From positions 5,084,001-5,148,000 of the forward strand of contig NZ_CP058554.1 in the NCBI RefSeq assembly GCF_014109725.1: a stretch of DNA of 64,000 nucleotides, read 5' to 3'. Positions 16,119 through 25,195 of this stretch are shown here, in pieces. Below the pieces are notes generated by a model. The model was not told where the DNA came from, ran no database searches, and worked only from the letters and a program-made list of their open reading frames with translations. Source of the DNA: Comamonas piscis (GTDB taxonomy: Bacteria > Pseudomonadota > Gammaproteobacteria > Burkholderiales > Burkholderiaceae_C). Both the position numbers and the translations under genes were made by a program. The first letter of the stretch is position 1, and every line of letters starts with the position of its first letter.

Positions 16119-19100
16119 ATGACCTATTTATCTAAACCGACAGCACTCGGCAGGCCTTTGTTTAAAGCCATCAGCGTGAGCATGCTGCTGATCGCCGTGC
16201 ACGCCATGGCCAGTACCGATCTGGCCACCGCCCCCCTGCAAACCTCCACCGCCACCCAGGTCAAGCCCAATATCTTCTTTGTGCTGGATGACTCGGGGAG
16301 TATGAAGTGGGACTTTATGCCCGACTGGGTCAACCAGGGCGAGGGCAATGACACGCTGAACCCGCCGGCATTGATCCGCAACAGCGGCTATAACGGTATC
16401 TACTACGATCCGGCCATTACCTATACGCCGCCCAAAAAATACGATGGCACCAGCTACGCCAGCTACACATCGGGCTGGAAAAGTGTTCCCTACGACGGCT
16501 TTGGCGTGCAGACTGCCACTGCCCAGCTGACCTCAGCCATTCAACGCAATCTCTTTACAGCCTCAACGGCGGGCACCACCCAAGATCTGACGGGCAGCAC
16601 CTACGGGGCGCAGTTCTACACCTTTGTCGCTGGCGAATACTGCAAGTCGGCCAACCTGAAAGAGTGCAACACCCAAACGGCGGCATCGACGGAATACCCA
16701 ATTGCAGCCAAGTTGCGCTGGTGCAGTGATAGCACCATGACGGATTGCCAAGCCTCTCGCATCGAATCAGATCCCGGGGACGGCAAGACCTATGAAGTCC
16801 CACGCTACCCGGGCAAGGAAATATCGCCTATATCCGCCACTGCGCAAGTGACAGTTTCCCAAGCTAGCAACAGCCGCAGCATCAGCAGCATCAAAGTCAA
16901 TGGTTCGGAAATATTGTCGGCCTCTGCCAGCGGCAGCAGCAATAACAACCTTGCCGCTTCCATTGTCACCATGATCAACCGGTGCACGGCGAGTATTCCT
17001 CTGTTTAGCAGTTGCACGGTCGCCGGATATTCGGCGACGAGAAGTGGCGCAGTGGTGACAATCACCGCACCCACGACCCTGGGCAACCTGACAGCCACCC
17101 CGGCGGTGACGAAGACTAGCAGTTTGACTGTCGATGCCACGGCGTTCTCGGGTGGCAGAGCTACCTCGAACGTACCCGGCAGCAATATCCTGACCAGCAT
17201 CGCTAGCGGCAGCAACTACCCCTATCCCGGCACGACTACCAAAGCATCCTCCCGCAGTGATTGCGCTGGTACGGTCTGCACCTATAACGAGGAAATGACC
17301 AATTACGCCAACTGGTGGGCGTATTACCGCACGCGCATGCAGATGACAAAGACAGCCACATCCAATGCGTTCGCCACGCTGGATGACAGCTTCCGCCTGG
17401 GCTACATGACCATCAACAACAACAATGGCAACAACAGCAATACCGGCAGCAAGAATAATACGGATGACGCCAAGAGCGACTTCCTCAATATCAATACCTT
17501 CAACGCTGAAGCAGGTCAGCAAAAGTCCAAGTGGTATTCCAAGCTCACTGCAGCCACGCCCAACAACGGCACATCGCTGCGCGTCTCGCTGTCGATTGCA
17601 GGCCAGCTCTATGCAGGCAAGCTCAATGGCGTACAGCAACTGTGGACGTCCGCATCTAGCGGCAAGAAATCCGGCGTCACCGTTACGGACCCGATGCAAT
17701 ACGCCTGCCAGCGCAACTACACCATGCTGTCTACCGATGGCTACTGGAACGGCAGTGGCGGCACGCAGGTCGATGGCAGCACCAGCATTGGCGATGAGGA
17801 TGGCAGTGCCGCTCGTCCCTACAAAGATGGTAATAACCGCTCCAACACTTTGGCGGACGTAGCGGCTTACTACTACAACACCGACCTGCGCACCGCGGCG
17901 CTGAGCAACGCGACGGGCAACGGCGGTGCCGACGTGGCATCGAACAACGTGCCCGATGGCCAGCAGCGCATGTTCACGTCCACCGTAGGTCTGGGTGCAT
18001 CCGGCTATATGCGCTACCAGAGCAACTACGCCAGCGCCACCAGTGGCGACTATTACGACATTCTTAAAGGAACCCAGACTTCCGCAGAAACCCGATCCAA
18101 GGGTGTTTGCAGCTGGCAGAACTCAGGCCAATGCAACTGGCCCACCCCAGTCGCTGACAGCCAGACCACTATCGATGACCTTTGGCACGCCGCCGTCAAT
18201 GGCCGTGGCACCTATTACAGTGCCGGCAACCCTGCGGCCCTCAAGACAGGCCTGAGCAACTTCCTGCAAAGCGTCTCGGCAGCGACCGGTAATGCAGCGG
18301 CTGCCACCACCAGCAACCCCAACACCGTGCAGGGTGACAACTTCCTGTTCCAGTCCACCTTCCGCTCAGTCGACTGGTATGGCGAACTGGCGCGGTATCG
18401 CCTGGACCTGAACACCGGTGCGCAGATCCCCGATGCTGATTGGTCCCAGTCCGGCACCGTTTACTCGAACGCATCCGACCGAACCCTGGCATCCCCAACG
18501 CTGGATAACCGGGACTACACCCGTCGCAGCATCTATACCTATGACGGCAGCGCACGCGCCTCCTTTGACTGGGGATCGATGGATGCAACCATGCGCAGTC
18601 TGTTCAACCTCAGCGCCATCAGCTCGCTGTCCCAAATGTGCGAGGCCGGTGATACCTGCTTGGATACGGGATCCAAGGCCAACAGCACCACCGCCGGTAC
18701 GACCACAGGTGCTGCAGGCATCAACCTCGTGAACTTCCTGCGTGGCGACCGCAGCAACGAAGGACCGGACAAGAGCACGTACTACCGCCAGCGCACCCAT
18801 GTACTGGGCGATATCGTCGATTCGCAGGCCGTCTACGTCAAGCGACCCATGTTCAACTATGCCGACGCGGGTTACACCACGTTCAAGTCAGACAACGTGA
18901 GCCGCCAAGGCATGGTGTATGTGGGCGCCAATGACGGCATGCTGCATGCCTTCAATGCCGACAACGGCTCCGAATCCTGGGCCTATATTCCTTCGATGCT
19001 GCTGTCGCGCCTGTACAAGCTCGCCGACAAGAACTACAGCAACAACCACCAGTACTACGTCAACGCCACGCCCCAGCAAGGCGATGTCTACTACGACGAT

Positions 19101-20279
19101 GCATGGCACACCATCCTGGTGGGTGGACTGGGACGCGGAGGCCGGGGCTTCTATGCGCTGAACGTCACTGATCCCACCTCACCCACCGTTTTGTGGGAGT
19201 TCACTGCCGACACCGCAGCGGGCAATGGCTATACACGCGATGCCGATCTCGGCTACTCCTTTGGCACGCCCGTCATCACCAAGCTGTCGGATGGCACCTG
19301 GGTGGTATTGCTCACTTCTGGCTACAACAACAATGAGGTGACGGGTGCCACCGGCGGCGGCTTTGTCTGGGTGCTGAACGCCAAGACAGGCGCCGTCATC
19401 AAGAAAATCGCTACCGGCGAAGGCTCACGCGCCAACCCCTCGGGTCTGGCTCGCATCCTGGCGTACTCTGAAACGGCGATGACCAACAACAAGGCCAGCA
19501 CCGTGTATGGCGGCGACTTGCTGGGCAATGTCTGGCGCATGGATATCAGCGCACTAACCGCCGCTGGCGGCACGGCACCGGTGACCAAACTCGCTACCTT
19601 GCAGTACAGCAGTACCGCACAACCCATCACCGCCCGGCCGCAGGTCAGCAAGGTGGGTGATGCGCGTGTGGTGTTTATCGGTACCGGCCGCTACCTGGGT
19701 GTTTCAGACATCGCCAACACCGATGTGCAGTCCATCTACGCGATCAAGGACAGCAACAGCGCCTATGGCAACCCGCGCGACAGCACCTGCTCGGGCACCA
19801 GCAAGGTCAACTGCTTTGTCAAACAGACCTATGCCGACAGCAACAACAAGCGTACCGCCAGCTCTACCGTCAGCTTTGATGTGGACTTTGACACCATGCG
19901 TGGCTGGTACGCCGATCTGCCTGCCTCGGGCGAGCGCGCCAACACCGATCCTGCCTTGCAACTGGGCACACTGGTGTTCACCACCAATGTGCCTAGCGAT
20001 GACAGCGCCTGCAGCCCTGGCGGCACCAGCAATATCATCTACGTCAACTACCGCACCGGCCTGGCGGTTCCCGGCAGCAGTGATATCGGCGGCCTGCTGT
20101 CCAGCAACGGCATCTCAGCGCTGGCCAGTGCCGCGACGCTGGTGCGCCTGCCCAATGGCAAGGTGGTGGCCATCGTCAACCTGTCCAACGGCACGACGGT
20201 GACCATTGAGATCCCCGTAGCCTCTAGCAACCAGAAGACCCGGCGTGTTTCCTGGCGTGAGTTGATCACTGGCCAATAA
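16119..20279 (+). CDS. pilY1: type IV pilus tip protein PilY1 (vWA-like N-terminus, beta-propeller C-terminus)
   Basis: A 1386-residue exported protein; a signal peptide (AISVSMLLIAVHAMAS) ends near residue 32. A von Willebrand A-like start follows, with the MIDAS motif FVLDDSGSM (residues ~54-62). Residues ~229-350 form a Ser/Thr-rich inserted domain. The C-terminal half is the PilY1 beta-propeller, marked by VLGDIVDSQAVYVKRP, VYVGANDGMLHAFNADNG, SWAYIPSMLLSRL, LVGGLGRGGRGFYALNVTDP and YGGDLLGNVWRMDIS. PilY1 sits at the pilus tip with the minor pilins and acts in adhesion, surface sensing and regulation of retraction. I do not see the canonical Asp-rich EF-hand-like calcium loop, but an exhaustive check was not possible. 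It is the last gene of the operon, followed by a terminator. Confidence 0.95.
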   Translation: MTYLSKPTALGRPLFKAISVSMLLIAVHAMASTDLATAPLQTSTATQVKPNIFFVLDDSGSMKWDFMPDWVNQGEGNDTLNPPALIRNSGYNGIYYDPAITYTPPKKYDGTSYASYTSGWKSVPYDGFGVQTATAQLTSAIQRNLFTASTAGTTQDLTGSTYGAQFYTFVAGEYCKSANLKECNTQTAASTEYPIAAKLRWCSDSTMTDCQASRIESDPGDGKTYEVPRYPGKEISPISATAQVTVSQASNSRSISSIKVNGSEILSASASGSSNNNLAASIVTMINRCTASIPLFSSCTVAGYSATRSGAVVTITAPTTLGNLTATPAVTKTSSLTVDATAFSGGRATSNVPGSNILTSIASGSNYPYPGTTTKASSRSDCAGTVCTYNEEMTNYANWWAYYRTRMQMTKTATSNAFATLDDSFRLGYMTINNNNGNNSNTGSKNNTDDAKSDFLNINTFNAEAGQQKSKWYSKLTAATPNNGTSLRVSLSIAGQLYAGKLNGVQQLWTSASSGKKSGVTVTDPMQYACQRNYTMLSTDGYWNGSGGTQVDGSTSIGDEDGSAARPYKDGNNRSNTLADVAAYYYNTDLRTAALSNATGNGGADVASNNVPDGQQRMFTSTVGLGASGYMRYQSNYASATSGDYYDILKGTQTSAETRSKGVCSWQNSGQCNWPTPVADSQTTIDDLWHAAVNGRGTYYSAGNPAALKTGLSNFLQSVSAATGNAAAATTSNPNTVQGDNFLFQSTFRSVDWYGELARYRLDLNTGAQIPDADWSQSGTVYSNASDRTLASPTLDNRDYTRRSIYTYDGSARASFDWGSMDATMRSLFNLSAISSLSQMCEAGDTCLDTGSKANSTTAGTTTGAAGINLVNFLRGDRSNEGPDKSTYYRQRTHVLGDIVDSQAVYVKRPMFNYADAGYTTFKSDNVSRQGMVYVGANDGMLHAFNADNGSESWAYIPSMLLSRLYKLADKNYSNNHQYYVNATPQQGDVYYDDAWHTILVGGLGRGGRGFYALNVTDPTSPTVLWEFTADTAAGNGYTRDADLGYSFGTPVITKLSDGTWVVLLTSGYNNNEVTGATGGGFVWVLNAKTGAVIKKIATGEGSRANPSGLARILAYSETAMTNNKASTVYGGDLLGNVWRMDISALTAAGGTAPVTKLATLQYSSTAQPITARPQVSKVGDARVVFIGTGRYLGVSDIANTDVQSIYAIKDSNSAYGNPRDSTCSGTSKVNCFVKQTYADSNNKRTASSTVSFDVDFDTMRGWYADLPASGERANTDPALQLGTLVFTTNVPSDDSACSPGGTSNIIYVNYRTGLAVPGSSDIGGLLSSNGISALASAATLVRLPNGKVVAIVNLSNGTTVTIEIPVASSNQKTRRVSWRELITGQ

Positions 20280-20297
20280 AAGCCATACCCTCAGCAA

Positions 20298-20329
20298 AAA
20301 ACCGCAGCCAGGCTGCGGTTTTGCTTTTT
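20298..20329 (+). terminator. intrinsic terminator after pilY1
   Basis: AAAACCGCAGCC (20298-20309) and GGCTGCGGTTTT (20311-20322) form a 12-bp stem followed by GCTTTTT. It lies 18 nt after the pilY1 stop and probably also works in reverse for rpe, which converges. Confidence 0.85.
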
Positions 20330-20372
20330 CGACGCTGCGTACAGCCGGCGGCCAATGCCGTTTAGCAGCGCA

Positions 20373-21053
20373 TCACCCCAGCGCCACCCGCATCTGGTCA
20401 ATCACCGCCTTGTAATCGGTCTTGCCAAAAATCGCACTGCCCGCCACAAAGGTGTCGGCACCGGCATCCGCCACGCGGCGGATATTGCTTTCCTTGATGC
20501 CGCCGTCGACTTCCAGGCGGATGTCCTTGCCGCTGGCTTCGATGCGTTTGCGCGTCGCTTCGATCTTGCGCAGGGTCGAGTCGATGAAGCTCTGGCCGCC
20601 AAAACCGGGGTTGACGCTCATCAGCAAGATCAGGTCGATGTCCTCGATCACCCAGTCCAGCACGTCCAGCGGCATCGCCGGGTTGAACACAAGGCCGGCC
20701 TTGCAGCCCTGTGACTTGATGGCCTGGATGCTGCGGTGCGCATGGGCCGATGCGTCGGGGTGGAAGCTGATATAGTCGGCGCCTGCCTGCGCAAAGGCCG
20801 CTGCCAGCTCGTCCACCGGCTGCACCATCAGGTGCACATCGATAGGGGCTGGTGTGCCGTCAGGCTTGATGGCATGGGGCTTCAAAGCCGCGCAAACCAT
20901 GGGCCCGAAGGTCAGATTGGGCACGTAGTGGTTGTCCATTACGTCAAAATGTATCCAGTCGGCGCCAGCGGCCAGTACGTTACGTACTTCCTCGCCCAGG
21001 CGGGCAAAGTCTGCAGACAGGATCGAGGGGGCAATTCGGTAGGTGGAGCTCAT
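20373..21053 (-). CDS. rpe: ribulose-phosphate 3-epimerase
   Basis: A 226-residue (beta/alpha)8 metal-dependent epimerase that interconverts ribulose-5-P and xylulose-5-P in the pentose phosphate and Calvin pathways. Motifs are APSILSADFARLGEEV, WIHFDVMDNHYVPNLTFGP (metal-binding His and Asp), DVHLMVQPV, LMSVNPGFGGQSFI and LEVDGGIKESNI. The start is the ATG at 21051-21053; the longer frame to 21137 runs into apaG. It diverges from apaG with a 50-nt gap and converges on pilY1. Its start context is nearly identical to that of the DAHP synthase gene (see findings). Confidence 0.97.
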   Translation of the reverse strand: MSSTYRIAPSILSADFARLGEEVRNVLAAGADWIHFDVMDNHYVPNLTFGPMVCAALKPHAIKPDGTPAPIDVHLMVQPVDELAAAFAQAGADYISFHPDASAHAHRSIQAIKSQGCKAGLVFNPAMPLDVLDWVIEDIDLILLMSVNPGFGGQSFIDSTLRKIEATRKRIEASGKDIRLEVDGGIKESNIRRVADAGADTFVAGSAIFGKTDYKAVIDQMRVALG

Positions 21054-21069
21054 CCCTCTATTGTCGCAG
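21051..21069 (-). promoter_or_regulatory. -10-like element abutting the rpe start codon
   Basis: Minus strand CTGCGACAATAGAGGGATG holds an extended -10 (TGC-GACAAT) six bases before the ATG, with an SD-like GAGGG between. The same 19-mer with one change precedes the DAHP synthase gene at 53014-53032. It is either a leaderless promoter or a shared regulatory motif. Confidence 0.4.
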
Positions 21070-21103
21070 TTAGTATTTCTACCTGACTTCAATCCAGTTT
21101 CAC

Positions 21104-21514
21104 ATGCCAAAGTTCCAGTTCGAGGTGTCGGTGACACCGCAGTACCTGCCTGAGCAGTCCATGCCCGAGGCCGGCGTGTTCCACTTTGTCTATAACATCA
21201 TCATTCACAACAGCGGTCAGATGCCTGCACAGCTGATTGCACGCCACTGGATCATCAAGGACGCCAACGGTCTGGTCCAGGAGGTCAAGGGCCTGGGCGT
21301 GGTCGGCCACCAGCCCTTGCTCTCGCCCGGCGAATCGTTTGAATACCAAAGCCAGTGCCGCCTGGCCACTGCCCAGGGCAGCATGGAAGGCAGCTACCTG
21401 TGCATCAGCGAAGAGGCGGAAACCTTTGACTGCCCGATCCCGCGCTTCACGCTCGATGCCACCCAGTACCCACCGCAGGACGACGACCTGGCCCAAGGAC
21501 GAGTGCTGCACTGA
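21104..21514 (+). CDS. apaG: ApaG domain protein
   Basis: A 136-residue protein with a single ApaG/DUF525 immunoglobulin-like beta-sandwich: FHFVYNIIIHNSG, ARHWIIKDANGLVQEVKGLGVVGHQPLLSPGESFEY and GSMEGSYLCIS. The family has been linked to magnesium/cobalt homeostasis and to Ap4A levels, but its biochemical activity is unsettled; the fold resembles the domain in some F-box proteins. The stop overlaps the ATG of the next membrane protein gene (TGATG at 21512-21516), suggesting coupling. It is divergent from rpe. Confidence 0.93.
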   Translation: MPKFQFEVSVTPQYLPEQSMPEAGVFHFVYNIIIHNSGQMPAQLIARHWIIKDANGLVQEVKGLGVVGHQPLLSPGESFEYQSQCRLATAQGSMEGSYLCISEEAETFDCPIPRFTLDATQYPPQDDDLAQGRVLH

Positions 21515-23607
21515 TGTTCCGCAAGAAAAAACCAGATCCGCTGCCGCAACTGCTCGCAGCGCTGGATCCCGATGCCCCGCTGGCTGAGCGCAATCTCTGG
21601 ATCATCGAGATCTTTGCCTGGATTCGTGGCCAGCAAAACTCGGTGGATGGCGCCGTCGCACGCGTCAGCCAGCTGCTGGACGCCATCGATGGCGATACCG
21701 CCCTGCGGGAAAAAGTGCAGCGCTGGTGGTCGGTACAGCTGCAAACCGTGGACCTGACCGCGCTGCTGGCCGATTTTGGTTTTGCGCCGCGCACCGCTTT
21801 CTTCAACGAGATGGCCGAGCGCCTGCGCTGGAAGCTGCTGCCCTCCACACCCGAGACGATTGACGCCACCGTGCTGTTCTCGATGGCGCTGCACACGCCC
21901 TTCGATGCCCAGTGGCTCAAGGCCATGGACAAGCCCCTGCTGGAGCGCATCGCCCAGCTGCTGTCGCCCGGCTTTGTGTCGCTGGAGGTGATGGTCGTCC
22001 CCACCCAGATCGCGCAGAGCGATGTGGATGCCGGCAGCATCGTCGGCCTGGAGCACTACGGCAACCGCCTCTCCCCCTGGCAGCATTTGGTGCTCAATGC
22101 CATCACCTACTGCGCCGGCCAGATTCTGGCGGCTGGCTTTGCGCCCGAGCTGCGCTTGCGCATGAGCGGCAGCGCCAAGAACACCCAGCCCTTCTACAGC
22201 CTCATCAGCGGCGTGGAAGAGCTGCGCCGCGCGATGCTGCACCACAGCCCCAAGGCCGCCGATGTGGCCGAGGCCGAGGAGAGCGTGCGCCGCAGCCTGG
22301 ACGACTGCCGCACCGCCGTCGCCTCCATCTACGAGCATTTTGAAGACAACGGCGTGTCGGTCGGCGTTGTGTTCCGCCTGCGCCAGCTGCGCATGCGCAT
22401 TCTGCGGGTGCGGGAGCTGCTCGATTGCCTGCTGTCGGCCAACCCCAAGGTCATCACCGCCAAGCTGCTGGCCCACCTGGTCGCCGTGGGCCTGGAACGC
22501 CAAAGCATCCGTGCGCTGATTTCGTCCAACTCGTCCCTGCTGGCCTCCAAGGTGGCCGAGCGCAGTGCCGAAACCGGCGAGCACTACATTACCCGCGACA
22601 AGCGCGAATACGCACAGATGGCGCGCAAGGCGGCCGGTGGCGGCCTGGTGATGGCCTTCACCACCTTGATCAAGTTCGCGCTGCATGCGGTCGCCATCTC
22701 CGCCTTCTGGGGCGGCTTTATTGCCGGCATCAACTATGCGCTCAGCTTTGTGCTGATCCAGCTGCTGCACTTCACCGTCGCCACCAAGCAGCCGGCGATG
22801 ACCGCCCCGGCCATGGCCGCCAAGCTCAAGGAATCGGGCGATACCGAGTCCGGCATTGCCTCCTTTGTCGACGAGGTCAGCTACCTGGTGCGCTCCCAGG
22901 TGGCCGCCGTGCTGGGCAATGTGTTCACCGTCTTCCCGATGGTGCTGCTGCTCACCTGGGGCTGGGCCCGTGCCACCGGCACACCGTTTATCGACCAGCA
23001 TGAGGCCGAGCAGACCTTGCAATCGTTGACCTTGCTGGGCCCCTCGGTGTTCTATGCCGCGTTTACCGGCGTGCTGCTGTTCTCCTCCAGCATCATTGCC
23101 GGCTGGACGGAGAACTGGTTCGTGCTGCACCACATGGACTCTGCCATCCGCTACAACCCCGGCATCACCCGCTTTCTGGGCAAGGCGCGCGCAGCGCGTT
23201 GGGCCGGCTTTATGCGCCGCAACATATCGGGCTTTGCGTCCAATATCTCGCTGGGTTTCATGCTCGGCCTGATTCCGGTGCTGGCGCAGTTCTTTGGCCT
23301 GCCCATCGACATCCGCCATGTGACCCTGGCCGCCGGCCAGATCGCCGCGGCCGCCACCAGCATGGGGTTGGAGGTGCTGCACTACCACGGCTTCTGGCTT
23401 TGCGTGGTGGCGCTGCCTTTCCTTGGTGGTCTCAATATCCTCGTCAGCTTCTACCTGGCGTTCCGCCTGGCACTGCGCGCGCAAAACGTCAGCAATGTCG
23501 AGCGCTCGCATATCTACAAGGCGCTCATCAAGCGGGTGCTGACCCGGCCGCTGAGCTTTTTGCTGCCGCTGCGCCTGAACCGCGACGGCACGCCAGGAGG
23601 ACGCTGA
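21514..23607 (+). CDS. SpecificRecomb-family integral membrane protein (often misnamed site-specific recombinase)
   Basis: A 697-residue protein. A soluble N-terminal part of about 375 residues (PLAERNLWIIEIFAWIR and following) precedes a C-terminal half with several hydrophobic helices, e.g. residues ~380-430, ~470-490, ~510-535, ~575-600 and ~625-660. It matches the SpecificRecomb/Gcr-like proteins known mainly in beta- and gammaproteobacteria. The historical recombinase label has little support, and nothing here resembles tyrosine or serine recombinase active sites, so the function should be treated as unknown. It is coupled to apaG by a TGATG overlap and ends 1 nt before the thiL start. 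Confidence 0.8.
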   Translation: MFRKKKPDPLPQLLAALDPDAPLAERNLWIIEIFAWIRGQQNSVDGAVARVSQLLDAIDGDTALREKVQRWWSVQLQTVDLTALLADFGFAPRTAFFNEMAERLRWKLLPSTPETIDATVLFSMALHTPFDAQWLKAMDKPLLERIAQLLSPGFVSLEVMVVPTQIAQSDVDAGSIVGLEHYGNRLSPWQHLVLNAITYCAGQILAAGFAPELRLRMSGSAKNTQPFYSLISGVEELRRAMLHHSPKAADVAEAEESVRRSLDDCRTAVASIYEHFEDNGVSVGVVFRLRQLRMRILRVRELLDCLLSANPKVITAKLLAHLVAVGLERQSIRALISSNSSLLASKVAERSAETGEHYITRDKREYAQMARKAAGGGLVMAFTTLIKFALHAVAISAFWGGFIAGINYALSFVLIQLLHFTVATKQPAMTAPAMAAKLKESGDTESGIASFVDEVSYLVRSQVAAVLGNVFTVFPMVLLLTWGWARATGTPFIDQHEAEQTLQSLTLLGPSVFYAAFTGVLLFSSSIIAGWTENWFVLHHMDSAIRYNPGITRFLGKARAARWAGFMRRNISGFASNISLGFMLGLIPVLAQFFGLPIDIRHVTLAAGQIAAAATSMGLEVLHYHGFWLCVVALPFLGGLNILVSFYLAFRLALRAQNVSNVERSHIYKALIKRVLTRPLSFLLPLRLNRDGTPGGR

Positions 23608-23608
23608 C

Positions 23609-24592
23609 ATGGCCCTGGGCGAGTTCGCACTGATTGCGCAGTATTTCAAACGCCCGGTGCAGCGGGCCGTGTTGGGTGTTGGTGATGACTGCGCCCTGCT
23701 CGCCCCCCGGCCCGGCATGCAGCTGGCCATCTCTACCGACATGCTGGTGCAGGGCCGCCACTTTTTTGCCGATGTGGACCCGCGCACCCTCGGCCACAAG
23801 GCGCTGGCCGTCAACCTCAGCGACCTGGCCGCTACCGGCGCGCAGCCACTGGCCTTCAGCTTGGCGCTGGCGCTGCCTTCCGTCGATGCACCCTGGCTGC
23901 AAGGCTTTTCTGAAGGCATGTTTGCCTTGGCCGATGCCCATGGCTGCGAGCTGGTGGGCGGCGACACCACCCAGGGCCCCTTGAACATCTGCATCACCGT
24001 GTTTGGCGAGGTGCCAGCCGGCCAGGCGCTGCTGCGCAGCGGCGCCCAGCCGGGCGACGATATCTACGTCAGCGGCCACCTGGGCGATGCCCGCCTGGCG
24101 CTGGAGGCACTGCTCGGCCACATCTACCTACCGCCAGCCGCGCTGGCCGCTGCCCGCCAGCGGCTGGAAAGCCCCAGCCCCCGCGTAGCGCTGGGCACCG
24201 CGCTGCGCGGCATTGCCAGCAGCGCGCTGGACCTGAGCGATGGTCTGGTCGGCGACCTGGGCCATATCCTGCAAGCCAGCGCGGTCGGCGCCGAGCTGCA
24301 GGCCGATGAGGTGATCGCACGCATGGCAGCTACCGCGGGCGGCCCCGGCGTCGCCCTCAGCCTGCCCCGCGATCTGCAACTGCAATGCTGCCTGGCAGGT
24401 GGCGATGACTACGAGCTCTGCTTTACCGCCGCTGCGCACCAGCGCGATGCCGTGCAACAGGCCAGCCGCGCGGCGCAAACGCCGGTGCATTGCGTAGGCC
24501 GCATCACGGCTGAACCCGGTCTGCGCGTGGTCGATGCGCAAGGCCAGGCCATGGCGCAGCGCTGGGCCTCGTTTGACCACTTCAGCGCCTGA
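23609..24592 (+). CDS. thiL: thiamine-monophosphate kinase
   Basis: A 327-residue ATP-dependent kinase that makes thiamine pyrophosphate from TMP. It has the PurM/ThiL fold: GEFALIAQYF, VGDDCALL, STDMLVQGRHF, KALAVNLSDLAATGA (Mg/ATP-binding Asp), LVGGDTTQG and LAGGDDYELCF. Its start is 1 nt after the membrane protein stop. It precedes pgpA, giving the widespread thiL-pgpA-pncC arrangement. No TPP riboswitch is seen upstream, since the gene lies within the operon. Confidence 0.96.
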   Translation: MALGEFALIAQYFKRPVQRAVLGVGDDCALLAPRPGMQLAISTDMLVQGRHFFADVDPRTLGHKALAVNLSDLAATGAQPLAFSLALALPSVDAPWLQGFSEGMFALADAHGCELVGGDTTQGPLNICITVFGEVPAGQALLRSGAQPGDDIYVSGHLGDARLALEALLGHIYLPPAALAAARQRLESPSPRVALGTALRGIASSALDLSDGLVGDLGHILQASAVGAELQADEVIARMAATAGGPGVALSLPRDLQLQCCLAGGDDYELCFTAAAHQRDAVQQASRAAQTPVHCVGRITAEPGLRVVDAQGQAMAQRWASFDHFSA

Positions 24593-24649
24593 GTCCGCCA
24601 CGCCCGCCGGCCCTGCACAGCAGCGGCCTGCAGGCTTATGATGGCGGGC

Positions 24650-25195
24650 ATGAGCGACACGCCGTTTTCGACCTCCGCGCCCAGCGCCGCAGCAGCCCCC
24701 CGCCGCGCCAACTGGGCCTTTATGCTGCGCAACCCCCTGCACTGGATGGCGCTGGGCTTTGGCTCCGGCTTGAGCCCCATCGCGCCCGGCACGGTCGGCA
24801 CGCTCTGGGCCTGGGTGGCCTACCTGGTGCTGCAGCTGTGGCTAACGCCAGCGGCGATTGGCTGGGTGATTGCCGGCTCCATCGTGGTGGGCTGGTGGGC
24901 CTGCACCGCCACCGCGCGCAACCTGGGGGTGGCCGATCCCGGCGCCATCGTCTGGGATGAGGTGGTCGCTTTCTGGCTCATTCTCTGGCTGGTCATGCCC
25001 ACCGGCTTCTGGGGCCAGCTGGGGGCCTTTGTGCTGTTCCGCTTTTTCGATGCCGTCAAACCCCAGCCGGTGCGCTGGGCGGACCGCTGCTTCAAAGGCT
25101 TTGGCTGGGGCGGCGGATGGGGCATCATCTGGGACGATCTGGTCGCCGCTTTCTGCACCTTGCTTGTCATCGCCATCGGGAGACATCTGCTATGA
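24650..25195 (+). CDS. pgpA: phosphatidylglycerophosphatase A
   Basis: A 181-residue membrane protein that dephosphorylates phosphatidylglycerol phosphate in the inner membrane. The PgpA signature GFGSGLSPIAPGTVGTL begins near residue 40, and later DPGAIVWDEVVAFW and FRFFDAVKPQPVRWAD supply the conserved acidic and basic residues. About four hydrophobic helices are seen. I use the ATG at 24650 (MSDTPF); ATGs at 24638 and 24641 are in frame. A TATGAT hexamer ends 7 nt before 24650. The stop overlaps pncC by ATGA. Confidence 0.95.
   Translation: MSDTPFSTSAPSAAAAPRRANWAFMLRNPLHWMALGFGSGLSPIAPGTVGTLWAWVAYLVLQLWLTPAAIGWVIAGSIVVGWWACTATARNLGVADPGAIVWDEVVAFWLILWLVMPTGFWGQLGAFVLFRFFDAVKPQPVRWADRCFKGFGWGGGWGIIWDDLVAAFCTLLVIAIGRHLL

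Noticed and set aside
21514..23607. Annotation as a site-specific recombinase
   Set aside because: The protein has several membrane helices and no tyrosine or serine recombinase active site; the family name is historical.
21394..23997. 867-residue ORF on the minus strand opposite the SpecificRecomb-like gene
   Set aside because: It is antisense to two genes with clear family motifs (the membrane protein and thiL); its composition (Gln/His/Gly-rich, no motif) is typical of shadow frames in high-GC DNA.
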